Assembly (NCBI GenBank): GCA_021234155.1
Contig: JAJEKV010000109.1
Span: 900,252-964,251 of the forward strand
Length of the DNA stretch: 64,000 nt
Reading direction: 5' to 3'
Origin: Isoetes taiwanensis
Taxonomy: Eukaryota > Streptophyta > Lycopodiopsida > Isoetales > Isoetaceae
Position 1 is the stretch's first letter. Each line of letters opens with the position of its first letter. Of the stretch, positions 24,466-36,257 are shown piece by piece. The position numbers were made by a program, and so were the translations under genes. The notes beneath the pieces are model-generated. The model saw nothing but the letters and a program-made list of their open reading frames with translations. It was not told where the DNA came from and made no database searches.

Positions 24466-24792
24466 TTATTGCGCTGATTTTTGTATATGTAAACTCAATT
24501 CATCTATTTTGCATTTCGCTATTATAAATTGCTTCTTGATACTGCTTGGTGCATCGTCAATATACAAGCCAATTCTTTCTCCGTTTTCAACGTTGTCAAT
24601 ACCTTCAAAAGCTAGAAGTGAGAAAAAGATTTTCCAATTGGTCCCTATCCTTATATCAAAGAGGACAAGATTGTTGGGTGTGAGAATGGATATGTAAGGT
24701 TTATTGCCAAGAGTGACAATAAAACCATCGCGCGTGCTGAATGAATGCCAAACGTTTCTTTCCTTCTTGCAGCAATGAAAATAAATGCACAT
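24466..24792 (-). CDS. Unrecognised ORF of 108 codons
   Basis: An open frame with a mixed, protein-like composition: a Cys-rich start, then hydrophobic/charged alternation and 'LAFEGIDNVENGERIGLYIDDA'-type sequence (under 25 residues, no known motif). I do not recognise a family. It has no obvious partner genes; the GC-rich foldback ends 34 bases away. It could be an exon or a transposon fragment. Confidence 0.25.
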   Translation of the reverse strand: MCIYFHCCKKERNVWHSFSTRDGFIVTLGNKPYISILTPNNLVLFDIRIGTNWKIFFSLLAFEGIDNVENGERIGLYIDDAPSSIKKQFIIAKCKIDELSLHIQKSAQ

Positions 24793-26529
24793 GGATGTCT
24801 TCTATTGGGTGCGATTAATCATATGAAAGAAATTTATTGCAGTAGGGCATTTTTATCTACCAACTCATTTTAGTGGTTTGTTTCTTTATTCTTTTCTGTA
24901 TGCTCAGCCCACATTTGTATGCACTGTCACGTCGTTCTTGTATGTTTCTTATTCAACACCTTGTAATCATCGGTTGGATTTGAGATAATAAGCTAATCAA
25001 AGCAGTTCTTAGCCATCAAAAGCGTCTATATTATTATCCACAGGGGAGAACATAATAGTTTGGGATCTATAAAATCCGTAGTTATATTGTCATCGAAATA
25101 TAGTTACATTATACACAAAATCGGTCTTTGGCCTTGGCCTAGACTTTTCTTCCACATCTCTCAGGGCATTTAAAAAAGCGGTTATATGGCAAAAAACCGG
25201 GTGTAATTCATGCGTGGGGCATATAGAAGCGAGGACGAGGTAAGATTCATTGTTGGGCCGAGAATTTGGTGCTTGGCAATCAGATTCTATTATGGAAGAA
25301 GAAGATGTCCCACCCACAAAATAAGAAAAATAATAACAAAACAAAGAAAGGAAAAGAAAGTGTGGCGAGAAAAGAGCATCCCCGGGATAATTGGCCTTCA
25401 TCTCTTTTTGCGTTATTATTCTGAAGCTTCTCCTTCCTTTTGGTTTTCCCAGTTCCTCTTGCTAGTAGGGCTCTACACATTACTCTAAGGAGGATTTTCT
25501 CCGGCAATTGATACACATTTGGCACAATCACCTACGAGGAAGAATATCTTTGATAAGCGCTCGGATCTCACAGTAGATGCGCCCATCCTTTATATGAATC
25601 AAAGCACATTGTAGATCTTAATCGCGCTTTTTGGCCTCCCTGTTTGCATCATCCATGCACCCCATAACCTCTAAGCGGTGTGTCATATTATATATACAAC
25701 TTCACTCATATCACATGGGTAGTGTAGACAATCACAATGCAAACAATGTACCTTCCACATGCAACACATGAAGATTGATCCCTTTCTCTAAGCAGCGGCA
25801 TGTCACTCTAGCATCGCATAGACACCCGCAGTATACATCCTCAAAGCGCCTTGTTGAAAGAGGCAAAGAAGTGCACGATGCGAAGAGTTTCTTTTCATTT
25901 TTGATGAAAGCACCTCCTCATCGGCTCTAGTGTCATCTATGATCCCTTCCCTCTCTTGTTGATGGTTTTAAAGCTTTCCGTTGTCGAGGGTTCCTTTTTT
26001 GATCGTGGGCCGTGGTTTGTGTTCTTATATCCTCCTAAAAGTTTGCCTTTTCCTTGATATTCTCAGATCTGCAGGGCTTTAATAGAAATCTGGCGTTGTC
26101 AGGACTTTTATTATCTGTTCTTATGATTATTATTATCTTATACCTATCGTCGATTCGACACCACAACCGCCCGTCCTATATCATTACTTCTCTTTCTCCT
26201 GCGTATATTAACGAAAAGTTACTCTAATCGATATTTACGACTTGCGTCTGGCTGACATACTTACTCGTCTCCGGCTCTTCCTCAACCTATCTCTCAGCGG
26301 CCTATGAGAATCCGCCATGTCATGAGTTTGTGAGTGTATCCCGCGCAGTGTAATGCCCGTGTGGCGGTCCTACAAATAGCGGATCCTTTTCGATTCAAAA
26401 TTTGAACTCTTGGGTATCGGGTTACATCACATTTAGCAGCCATTAGCAACATATGCTACCGTATACATAGCTTACGCCCAACTAAGGGCTTAAGTGATCT
26501 AAGCGAAAACATTGCTTTCGCGGTAGATC
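24793..26529. other. Single-copy region, no recognisable gene
   Basis: AT-rich, with short overlapping frames on both strands and no domain. The part near 26,100-26,520 may belong to the copia relic that follows, but I cannot show it. Confidence 0.4.
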
Positions 26530-27240
26530 TTAAAGAACTACATTTTTTCCTCTCGGCCACTATATTTTATGAATGAGCAAAGGGGTATGATGGTTCTCTT
26601 TTAAGGCCATGCTCATAATAATACTCATTAAATTTATACCTCCTCCATTGTACGTCCTTATACCATTGAGTTTCATGGATTCCCTACTTACCTGATTTTT
26701 CCACAAAAGCATGGAACTCCTTGACTTGGGAGAAAAGCACCTTCTTGGTTTTAAGCAAAACACTTAGATATATCTTGTACAATCACCATAAAGCGTCTAG
26801 GTCTAGGACCTCCCAAAAATGGTGCGAGCATATACAACAAGTATCAGGTGTACCATCCTAATGGAAGAGAAGTCATGTTCGAGGAAACGCTTGGATAAGA
26901 ATGTTGAGGACGTTTGCCCAAGCAACAAAGCCTCATATTCAAAGAGAGATTCAAAGTAAGAAGAACTTTCCACCATATGAAGCTGGATACACTCATATAT
27001 GACCCCACCTTCCACATGTCATACCTTGCATGCCAAGGCACACTTGAAAAACTTCTGTGCGAAATCTAAAGTGCCAATGGAGCTGTGAATATAATCAAGC
27101 ATCAATAGTGTAGGGAAGGGCTTCTTTGCATTCATATGCCTTGTTAGAAGAAGCGGACTCGACTTCTTTGGGAGTAAATTCAAATGAGATACAAATTGGT
27201 AAAGGTACATCTTCCCTTTACCAGCTTGATAACTATCTAT
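26530..27240 (-). pseudogene. Decayed Ty1/copia integrase region
   Basis: On the minus strand, frames that shift several times give pieces of a copia-type integrase core. These include a 'RPRRFMVIVQDI'-like stretch (FMVIVDD in the family), 'FLLKTKKVLFSQVKEFHAFVEKSG', 'YKFNEYYYEHGLKRE' (around the second/third acidic positions) and 'NIVAERKK'. The order matches the GAG-pre-integrase to integrase part of copia pol, reading from about 27,240 down to 26,530. Stops and frameshifts are frequent. This relic is not present in either 20.7-kb copy. Confidence 0.6.
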
Positions 27241-27437
27241 AGCGATCTTTTGCCAAATTTAAAACAAGCAATAGGTTTTATGCGAAGACCGAAATATAGT
27301 TGACATCGTTAACACATAATTAGCCCCACATAATTGCGGAGGGATGAATAAACTTAATCTCACCTTTTGCTTCATCAGACCAAAGCGATACCATTTTCAT
27401 CATAAACATGATGGTATTTATGGAGATGATCAATGAG

Positions 27438-27849
27438 GTTTGATTGCCCATTAAGATGTTCAATAAGCTTCACGCGTCCATCATACAATGGTGAAGACAT
27501 TAGAGCATGATTGGCCATCATCGACTAGCCGGAATTGTACATACAATATCAAAGTTCTATCTATATTACACCCCTATAGTTTGATTGCCCACTAAGATGT
27601 TCAATAGCTACGGCCCATCATACAATGGTGAAAAGACATTAGAGCATGATTGGCCATCATCGGCTAACCAAGTTATTCATACAATATCAAGTTCTATCTA
27701 TATTACACACCCCTCTGATTTGATTTTACTAAGATGTTCAATAGCTTTACGGTCCATCCTACAATGGTGAAAGAGACATTAGAGGCATGATTGTCCCATC
27801 AGCTGGCTAACAAGTTATTGCATACAATATCAAGTTCTATCTATATTAC
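27438..27849 (+). repeat. Three-copy tandem repeat, unit about 139 bp
   Basis: Units start at 27,438, 27,579 and about 27,717 with GTTTGATTGCCCA or a shortened form. Each contains AAGATGTTCAATA, ATACAATGGTGAA, TAGAGCATGATTG and ATACAATATCAA...TTCTATCTATATTAC. A partial further match (CATACAATATCAAGTTCTATC) occurs near 29,418. Unit lengths are about 141, 138 and 133 bases. Confidence 0.85.
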
Positions 27850-28671
27850 CGCCTTATTTTGCATTATCCTTATTGTTTTTTTTGGATCATTGGATCGACG
27901 CATAGTTCCATGAATATGCTAAATGAAGGGCCGTGGAATTTACACATCAGCCGTATAAGTTTGTGCACCCCATATGCCTAAATACATATATACATACATA
28001 GTATACTTGAATCCATACACAATAAGAAATGAATATATTACCATTCTTTTAGCATTCACAAAACCTCGGATAAGAACAAATGAGAGTGAAAAACGGTCGG
28101 AAAAATGAGAGTGGAAGGAGTGGCATTTATTACCAAGCGTGACATAGCTCAAGCGGAAGGTACATTTTGCGAGGAAGTTGAAGTCTTCTTACGAACCTCT
28201 GAGGGAACCTTTCGGCCCCTCCCGAACCTCCCAACCACCCAATGCACAATCGAATTAGAGCTTCAATTTGTCTTTGCACACTCTTTAAAGGAGCTTCTAA
28301 AGCTTTGATGTTGCAAACTTTAAAGCCCTAGATTCACAAAGAAATAGGTTTACATAGAAGCCTCAGAAGAGGCCTCAGAAAGGACTTTGTGTAGGTAGAT
28401 AAACAAAGAAAAGAAAAAAGAAACAACGGTACTTAAGGCATCTTTGCATGAGGCCGCCCGTGGCGTGCTGCCCTTTGCATCTGGCTGACTGGCATGGGGG
28501 CTGCTTTGGTAAGCGGAGAAGCGCCACAAAGTGTAATTACCATTGCCATTGTTTCCCACAGCAATTATTTGTTGCTACGCTGCTTCCCATAACATGGTTG
28601 TTGATCCTCGAGAGAATTTCTTCCTATAATGGCTCATATCCATCGGTTAATTTGAGTTACACAACTTAATC
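27850..28671. other. Single-copy region, no recognisable gene
   Basis: Contains a 67-codon open frame (28,105-28,308) without a recognisable domain. Nothing else that I can support. Confidence 0.35.
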
Positions 28672-28941
28672 ATGGTATTTAGAGTTTGGGATGTGAGTAT
28701 TTCCGGACTTTTTGTGGGTGTTTCGGCCACGTTATTAGCCATTGTGCGCGCCAGCGGTTTCAAGTCCGGAATCAAGCCCATTTTTTGGGTCATTTTTGCT
28801 TCGATCCGGCCTTATCGGGCTCAAATCGCTTCACCTCTTCATCAAACTAGTGTTAAAGAGGAAGACAAAGCGATTAAGGGCTTTGGAAGCATTTTAAAAG
28901 CGTCCGCGGAGGCTGCAAAGGATCCGACCAAAGATTTTTAG
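28672..28941 (+). CDS. Unrecognised ORF, possible membrane segment
   Basis: An 89-codon frame. Residues about 10-50 are hydrophobic with small residues ('SGLFVGVSATLLAIV') and could form one or two membrane spans; the C-terminal third is charged. I recognise no family. It ends about 30 bases before the TTTGGCGG repeats. It may be a chance frame. Confidence 0.2.
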   Translation: MVFRVWDVSISGLFVGVSATLLAIVRASGFKSGIKPIFWVIFASIRPYRAQIASPLHQTSVKEEDKAIKGFGSILKASAEAAKDPTKDF

Positions 28942-28968
28942 CTCGCCCTTGCTTGATTTTCGCGCTTA

Positions 28969-29085
28969 GTTTTTGGCGGAAATACCATATTTTTGGCGGA
29001 AACACTTTGGCGAAACACCACTTTTTGGCGGAAATAACTGCAGTTGATATCGGATGGTAGGAAATACCACAAAAATGGCGGAAAC
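28969..29085 (+). repeat. Five spaced TTTTTGGCGGAAA motifs
   Basis: Motifs at about 28,970, 28,990, 29,005 (degenerate TTTGGCGAAA), 29,022 and 29,072. Each is followed by TACCA, CACCA or similar. TTTGGCGG matches the plant E2F-site consensus (TTTSGCGS), but the spacing also fits a short degenerate tandem repeat. Confidence 0.6.
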
Positions 29086-29190
29086 ACCACATCAGGACTC
29101 TATATCACAGGCGTCCCAAACTTATCGGTGCTGGAAAGCGGCATCACTGAAGAGCAACAAAAGTATATAGGAGATCTGGCGGGCAATACA

Positions 29191-29209
29191 GCTCTCTCTC
29201 TCTCTCTCT
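29191..29209 (+). repeat. CT dinucleotide microsatellite
   Basis: About nine CT units in a row. Confidence 0.9.
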
Positions 29210-31190
29210 GGGTCTGTGGAATCGTCTGACTATGGCAATAGCCCGAACTTAAATCCTCCGGCTTCTGCGTCTTAGGCTGCCATGCCGGGCCGGGGCCGCC
29301 CGCGAGTTTCAACAACCAACATTAGCCAAGGGTCAAATTTTTTACAAGACCCTTGCCCTAATTTCCATGGAAACCATTAACAAAATCATAGTGAGAGATA
29401 ATTTGCCAACCTTATGCATACAATATCAAGTTCTATCCATGCAAAGGCCTACATGATGACATGGCAAAATGATGATATATGGCATGATCTTGGCGATCAT
29501 ATACTATTATATGTCGATTTAGGCGGTTAGAGAATGAGTTTATAAACTCTATCATCAATCTCATTAATTCTTTGAGATCATGCCTTTATATAGGTCATTT
29601 CTCTTTCGGGATCATATCTCTTCTATTTGATGTCCTCATATTTCATAATACCGCGGGCGTAATGGAAATGAAGTGTCCTCAAACTCAAATTTCTCCATAT
29701 GGCATAGTCGGCCGAATGTTAGAATTTCAGTCTAGTTGCATGACACACTCAATCTCAAGCCCGATTGGATGAGACTCTAAGTTGACCAATTGTATGTCAA
29801 CAGAGTGCTAAATAAATGATTCAAATCTTTGGATGAAGCCACCTCCATTAAATGCAAGAGTAATCTTTGTAGATTTCTATCTTGGTGGAAAATCTCTCTT
29901 GAGGTCAACCATATGCAGTGATATATATTCGGACCACCATTGGTATAAGAAGCAATGTATATAGATGGAACAAATATCTTTAGGAGTGAATAAGAATGCC
30001 ACATGAGGCCTAACTCTTGCAAAACTTGCGTTTCTTCTCAATATGTTGTAGTCAAGTTGTTTTGCGAGTTTGGAAGTAATTTCTTGCTTTTAAGGGCAAC
30101 TGATGTATGTGATGCTATTTTGATCTTAACAATTCGAGGGTGGAGCTTCTCTTTATCTTCCATACACATTCTATCTATAATCTAAGATACCTGAGGTGTT
30201 TATCAAAAGTCCATGGCCATGATTAGTGGATCTAGGTCTAATTAAGCCATGTTATGCTAATCTTTGCAAACTTTTCAAATATGCTTCTTCTTTTTTTAAA
30301 TGTTGCATTGCAAACAAATGATTTCTTTTCTGTGATGACTTCTAGCGTCCAGCGACTTGCTTCTCTTGATGATTTTGAATCTTCTTCTAAAGGTATTCCA
30401 ATGGGTGATGGATTTTTGAATCTTCTTCTCAAAGGTGTTCCAATGGGTGATAATAACTCCACAATCAGCAAAATCCATATGAAGATGTTCTATAAAGGGC
30501 ATGTTTTCTATGGCTCCAATCGTAGTTGGATGGTTTCTACTAGGGCATATGTTCTTCATGAAGTCCGATACGTAATGGCTCAACCCTTGAAGAAACGTAC
30601 TTGCTTGTACATTGCACCAAACTTCAAGGATAACCTATTTCAATTTATACTTAGTCCTTCGGCATTTCAACTCCATGCACACTGAACAATGCATATATGG
30701 GTGACATAAGGACATAAGCTGGCGAACAATAAGAAGTCAATAAAACAATTTATTTAAAGCAAAGCCTTGCAATATCGCATTCCCATGCATTTTTCATGCA
30801 TAGAGCAATGTATCCATGTCATGCTATCATTAATAAATTATCACGAAGAAAATATTGTACCTCATTGAAGCATCGGCCACGGCCAGAACAAATGAACTAT
30901 GCAAGTGGATGAAGTAATTGACTCTATTACTAATTGACTTGAAATCACCGCGGTAACTTCATCCATTAGGCGTACATGGTGAGCAGCGGCAAAGTCTTTG
31001 CTAAATATTACACAGTTATTTAAAGGGAAACATACTAATTGTGGTCTATGCATTAAAAAGCTAGGTTAAGTCATTTTGGAAGACTAAGGTCAAAGTTTGG
31101 AAGAGCTTGGTAGCCAACATTGATGTGGAGGTCAAAGGATGCTTACCTTCGAGGTCAACAAGTGCTTAAGTTAAAAGTTCACAAGAGGAA
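29210..31190. other. Single-copy region before copy B, no firm gene
   Basis: An open frame of 143 codons at 30,254-30,685 contains an internal repeat ('GIPMGDGFLNLLLKGVPMGD'), but an overlapping antisense frame is similarly open and neither matches a family I know. The last roughly 130 bases (31,060-31,190) resemble the GGTCAAAG / TTTGGAAG phrases of the copy B leader. They are probably already part of the mobile unit, whose left end I cannot place. Confidence 0.4.
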
Positions 31191-33026
31191 CTTTATTTGA
31201 GGTCAAAATGCTTAGTCAAGAATATACTCTAGAAGACTCTGGGTTATGAAGTTTGGAAGACATCTTTTGAAGTTTGGAAGTTAAAAGTTTGGAAGACCCC
31301 TGTATACATGGCACCAAATCCTGGTTCTTTCCTTCTCCCCCATTTCCATACTCATATCTCATTCCCATTTACCTTTGTTTAACCATTGTGCCCACTTCTT
31401 CACTATACTTGCCAAGTTTGCTTATCTCAAATATTCCTCTAGCCCATATTTTCCTTTTCTTTTCATAATACTACCATTGGATATTCTTTTTATCATTACC
31501 CTTGCACATCCCCTTGAGTTTTCATTATTCTAGCCTCTCTCACTCTATATACCTTCACCTCCATGTATATCATTTTCTTTCTTCTTACCTTCACACTCCA
31601 TGGGTACCATTACCTAGGGATTTGTGCCTACCTAACATAGCTCCAAATCATCTCCAAAATCGAAGGGTCACATGGCTACATTCTCCATGGTTCAAGACTT
31701 GCTAAATTTCCATGATACACTTATAGTACCCTCGAAAAACCATGGCCAAAATTCTTAAGGCTCTAAAATACTAGCATATTCGAGCATATACGCACAAAAA
31801 TACCTGGACCATATCGCGAGTTTTTGCAAAAAATACGGCATTTAGCCCTAGAAATCAGGAACGGGCTCAAATTTCGTCGGAATTGGATTCTTAAGCTCTG
31901 AAACATGCCTGTTATTGGATTCCCGCATCTAAGCAACACATTAAGCCTAAAAAATGAGTGCGAGATCAGATCCTGAAATCTTAAATCAAACCTATATATA
32001 CGGGGAAAATTACCGCAGGCAATTTTTGAAGGCCCAGAAACGCTCAAATTCAACATTCACCAATGCTGAGCATGATCTGAAAAAATTCTTGAAGTTCCTG
32101 AGCACTCCTCGATTAGATTTGCAAAGATCTGATTGATATTATTTTCTAAAAATTATTTTATGACCTGAGATTGATATCCTCCAGTATTTGAAGTATTGAA
32201 ACACTGTTATTCATTATTATTGTGATCTACTTATCTCCACATTAATGAAAATTCGTTGCCAAGTTGATGAAGTTGTCTCTGATATGATCTTTGGCAATTT
32301 TGCCTTTCAAACAAATTCTCTGATGAAATTCCTCTATACTCCCAATTGCCTTTGGCCCAGTGGCCATCGATCCTTGAGACCTCTGAGATCTATATGCTTT
32401 GAAAAAATTGAACAATACCATCCACAACTCGAGTTAGAAAATCTTGCACCCTGTTTTGACTGTTCTTGACTGTACTTTGCCAAATCCGAGTGCAAAAATA
32501 CCTCTGAGCATCCAAATGAAGATTTGATTTCATGCCTCCATTCTTTACCATCATTGTGACACATTTGCTTTGAAAATTCTCAAAAAAGTGGCCAGAAGCT
32601 CCAAATCCCTTTTTCTGATCACTGTTTTTCAGTTTGACCCTTATTGACCAACTTTTAAACTCACTATAAACTTGAATATCTCTCAGATCTATGATCTGAC
32701 TTGGTCAGGAACTACACCATTGGATTCACATAACTTTTTTGTGCCAGTCTAAAGCATCTGACCCAAAAAATCAATCCGTTATCGACTACTACACCAATTT
32801 GAGCAAAGGTCCCATTTCCTAGAAATGGGAAAGGTATGAAACTTTGAGTTTTTGGATTCTTATCTAGATTTATCTTTCAAAGAATGATCACCTTAAGTGA
32901 TCTGGAGGTCCTAACACCAACTTGAGTCCAAACTCAAGTTGGCTCATTGTGGTTGACCTTTGAAGCCAGGTTGAGGGTCAACATCTTGGAGGTCCTACCG
33001 AGATCCTACTTGGATCTTGAGAACTC
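31191..33026. other. Leader of copy B, no recognisable gene
   Basis: Matches the copy A leader. Long identical stretches alternate with patches of small differences, for example CTG in this copy where copy A has CCG (32,066 and 32,204). Confidence 0.5.
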
Positions 33027-34430
33027 ATGGCTCCAAAACAGAAATTTCCAGCAGAGCAAGAACCACCAGACGATCAAGAAGCATCAGAACACTGCAGAGA
33101 TAGGTCTCTGCCCTCAAGTTTTTCAACTGGATTACTCCAAAGCATGCCTTATCAGTTTGAATTGAATGTTCCTATTCCTTTGCCTACTTTTGACTCCAGC
33201 ATGAGTGCTAATACTTTTTGAGAACGCTTTGAAGATTACTACGGGGACTATGGTTTTAAAAAGAGGTGTAAGTTTTGAGTTTGAGAAGTGTCTCAAGGAG
33301 GAGAGTGAAGTTGGTGCTTGGGACTTATGAGAAAACTTATGGGAACTACCTCATGGGATGACCTTGTCACCAAGTTCTTAGACGGGTTTGGAAAACTTCA
33401 TTTGCTCCCAAGGATCTTGTTAATGAATTGCAAAACTTCTCTATTTATGCGGTGAAAGTGTTAGTCAATATAAGGAGAGGTTCAAGACCTTTCATGAATA
33501 GGTGCCAAATGCCAAGTTATCATTCCCACACTCTTTTAGTGTCCTCTTTTATTCCATAAATCCAAAGAAAACTTATCAAGATTCGAAGCTGCTAAAGGTT
33601 TTGATTCCATTTACAAGGTTTTTTGCCAAAACAAGCTGAAAGGACCAAGATGCTTTCTATCCTACGAGTGAAAAGCACAATGGCTTTCATCATGATCCCT
33701 TCCGATGCCACACGATGGCCCTTATGAACCTCACCATTCTGTCCCAATCTATGTTGTGCACAAAGAAAAGAAAAAGGCCAAAGATGAAGAGGCTTACTCT
33801 CAAATTTCAGAAGTTAAAGCAGATTTGACAAAGGTGACTGAAGCTTTAGCAGAAGTGACCAAACAACTTGTGGAGCTTAAAACAAACAGGGCAGGTAGAA
33901 CTTATCCCTAATGTATCCATTGCAAAAGAACTTCACATCCAACACATACGCTATTGACAAGTGTGCCCTAAATGCAATAGAAAGGCCATTTTTGGAGAGT
34001 AGCCAATTTGTGCTTTTTGCAAGGAGGTTGGTCACACTGACCTTAGGTATCCTGTTAAGGAGTATTTTGCTAAGCAAGAAAGAGAAAAGAAATCTGAAAC
34101 AACTCCCCATGCTGAATCTACTAGTTCTATAAGGTTTGTGCAGGCTACAGAAATGCCAAAGATTGAAAAAATAATGGTAGTAATCAACCCGGAAGCATGG
34201 GAGAGGTCCATGGCTGCTTGAACCCGATGGACATGCTCCGGAAGATTCAAGGAGACCAACATTACCACCAGCTCCGTTCTGAAGTTCCTTTTCAAGAAAT
34301 AGCTCCACCTCCCCAACAAAAAAGTATGGTAAGAAAGATCAAGACCTTGATGAATTAGATGTTTTGCTTAAAAATTCTAAAGTAAGTGTAGACTTATTTA
34401 CTTTATTAAAGATTGCACCGAGATAGGAAG
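33027..34430 (+). pseudogene. gag-like polyprotein, copy B, broken
   Basis: Same protein as at 1,830 but interrupted early: the frame from the ATG at 33,027 stops after 64 codons because T-run and CAG/CTG sites differ from copy A (for example 33,311-33,330 lacks CTG). The coiled-coil-like 'EVKADLTKVTEALAEVTKQL' segment is intact at about 33,805-33,870. The first zinc knuckle is damaged at about 33,910-33,955; two further knuckle-like motifs follow. It is in phase with nothing downstream as written. Confidence 0.65.
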
Positions 34431-34850
34431 AAATTATTGCAACAAACTACCTCTAGTGAGGCAGTGGCTTGTGTAAGTTTTGCAGATGCTACTAATCTCA
34501 TTTTAGCTCAAAATGAGGAAGATCGAATGTGCATTCATGTGTTCAAATACTTTAGGAGGATACTTTTTCCAATGTGTTGCTGGATGGTGGATCACCCCTA
34601 ACTATCATGCCTTATCATGTTATGAAAGAAATGTGAGCTCTAGATAGATAAAAGATCATCTGCTTTGTTAAAATCCTTTTCTAATGCTAAAATAGCACCG
34701 CTTGGTATTGTGACCAAAGTTCCCATCAACACCAAGGTATTGTTGTAGCCGCCAACTTTATTATTGTTGCTTTTGAGGATGCGGGAGAAGATATATATGA
34801 TCTCTTCTTTGATATATGGCTACATGATCTCTTTCACCTTTGATTAGGAG
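34413..34850 (+). pseudogene. Retropepsin-like protease segment, copy B, broken
   Basis: The active-site coding sequence (LLDGGSPLTIMP equivalent) is visible at about 34,576-34,612, but a frame change separates it from the preceding beta-strand segment. The C-terminal half is shortened and diverges from copy A beyond about 34,790. Confidence 0.55.
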
Positions 34851-35068
34851 CAACCCATGAAGATGGATAAGTTTTTGGACCATTTGATGCTAAGACGATA
34901 CTTAGGGGTTAGATGTGTTTTAGGCACTGATTTGGAGCAATATCTATACAATGGGGGTCAAATTGCCTTTTAAAATCTACCCTCCGAACGCAGATGCCAT
35001 ACCCCCTTTATGTATAAGTGCACCCCCCGGGATCTCAAGGGAGATGTACCATTTCAAATGGTTCCTAG

Positions 35069-35671
35069 GTGGCTACAATCTACAACCAGGATGCTTCCTA
35101 TGGCTCCAAGGAAGAGGTACATTTCATTAAAGAGTTGCTAATAGAGGAGCCTTTGGGATCTTATAGTTTAGCAACCCCCAGATCAAAGAAGTGTGATTTG
35201 ATTCCCTTGGTCAGGGAATGTGCACTACCTTTTGAGAATGGTAAGGAGGGATGTTTATGGTTCGATGGAGGGATTTCGAAGAAACTGAATGTAGCATCAT
35301 CTGCAGCTATATTAAAAGATACTTCCCCAAATAACTTCCAATGTAGCAGAGTATAAAGCTTTGATTGCAGGTCTCCAAGAGCTAAGGCTATGGACATTTC
35401 AGTCATATACATTTATGGAGATTCTCAATTGGTTTGCAGACAGGTTAGTGGTGAACATCAGGCCAAAAATGCTGATATGGAGTCTCTAAGAAATCAGGTA
35501 ATGGGAATACTTGTTCACTTCACTTCTTGGAAAATTACTCATGTCCCAAGGGAGCAGAATTGGGAAGCTGATGCTTTGTGCAGAGACACTTTAATGTCAT
35601 ATCTATCTGAAGGACATATACCAGAAGAAGATCTTGATGAAGATAGCAATGGACGCCAGATACTACGGTGA
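35069..35671 (+). pseudogene. Retroelement RNase H segment, copy B
   Basis: All four acidic motif positions of Ty3-type RNase H can be read: 'WFDGG' (about 35,259-35,273), 'EYKALIAG' (about 35,352-35,375, other frame), 'YGDSQLV' and 'WEADAL' (35,414-35,575). The segment from 35,390 to 35,671 is a single open frame, unlike in copy A. Reverse transcriptase is missing upstream (only about 220 bases remain between protease and this block), and no integrase follows. The shared absence shows the pol truncation predates the duplication. Confidence 0.7.
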
Positions 35672-35770
35672 AGGACATGATTCTATAGATGTATGATGAT
35701 GTGTGAGTATGACTTTTATTCATAATGTTGTGAATGTTGTATATAATGTGCAATTGAATTTCAAAATAGG

Positions 35771-35816
35771 TAGAGCTGACTTTCTCGACTCGGCATGGTC
35801 GAGAAAAGTCGGCCTA
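35771..35816. repeat. Inverted repeat after RNase H, copy B
   Basis: Counterpart of the perfect hairpin at 4,648-4,689, here with mismatches in the left arm and one extra A in the right arm. Confidence 0.7.
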
Positions 35817-35951
35817 GGCTCATATTGTATGGGTGACGATGTTAAGATGGTTTGGGTACTCCGGGGACAACATCTTCTGCCCGGGCCTATGGGATGCGTT
35901 GAATAGATTACATTATTATGAAAAGTGGAATGACCCTCTCTTTGAAGAAGT

Positions 35952-36257
35952 TTGGGAGCCATTAAAAAGGTATTGAGAGCCCTTGTGCACGCTCATGGAT
36001 ACTGGGGAAGAAGTGTATTCGGCCCGGACTCATACGAATGGAAACGACAACAAGGATTAGAAATTGGTTGGACCAACCAGCCTATCGCTCAAGAAGCACC
36101 TCCTCGTGCGGCCTTTCAAAAACTTCATGTTGCGCCAAAGGCCTGGTTTAAGAGGGAGTCGACACCAAACATTCAACCATTAAGGTGGTGCTCATGTCCG
36201 ATGAAGTTGTCACAAAGGTCGCCCGTGACATGCCATGGTCCTTTGAGGCTCTTGTAA
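35952..36257 (+). CDS. Unrecognised ORF downstream of RNase H, copy B
   Basis: Same protein-like stretch as at 4,704-5,126 ('RALVHAHGYWGRSVFGPDSY' is readable), but the N-terminal part is in another frame. The last codons differ from copy A. Alternative frames near 36,190-36,260 read 'MSDEVVTKVARDMPW', which may be the true C-terminus. No family recognised. Confidence 0.3.
   Translation: MGAIKKVLRALVHAHGYWGRSVFGPDSYEWKRQQGLEIGWTNQPIAQEAPPRAAFQKLHVAPKAWFKRESTPNIQPLRWCSCPMKLSQRSPVTCHGPLRLL

Noticed and set aside
26449-26459. ACATATGCTAC matches the reverse complement of the right end of the mobile unit and could be its left terminal inverted repeat
   Set aside because: The match stops after 11 bases and the sequence 26,449-31,060 shows no relation to the unit; chance is likely in a 64-kb window.
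30254-30685. 143-codon plus-strand frame as a gene
   Set aside because: An antisense frame of similar openness overlaps it and neither resembles a known family; the internal repeat alone is weak evidence.
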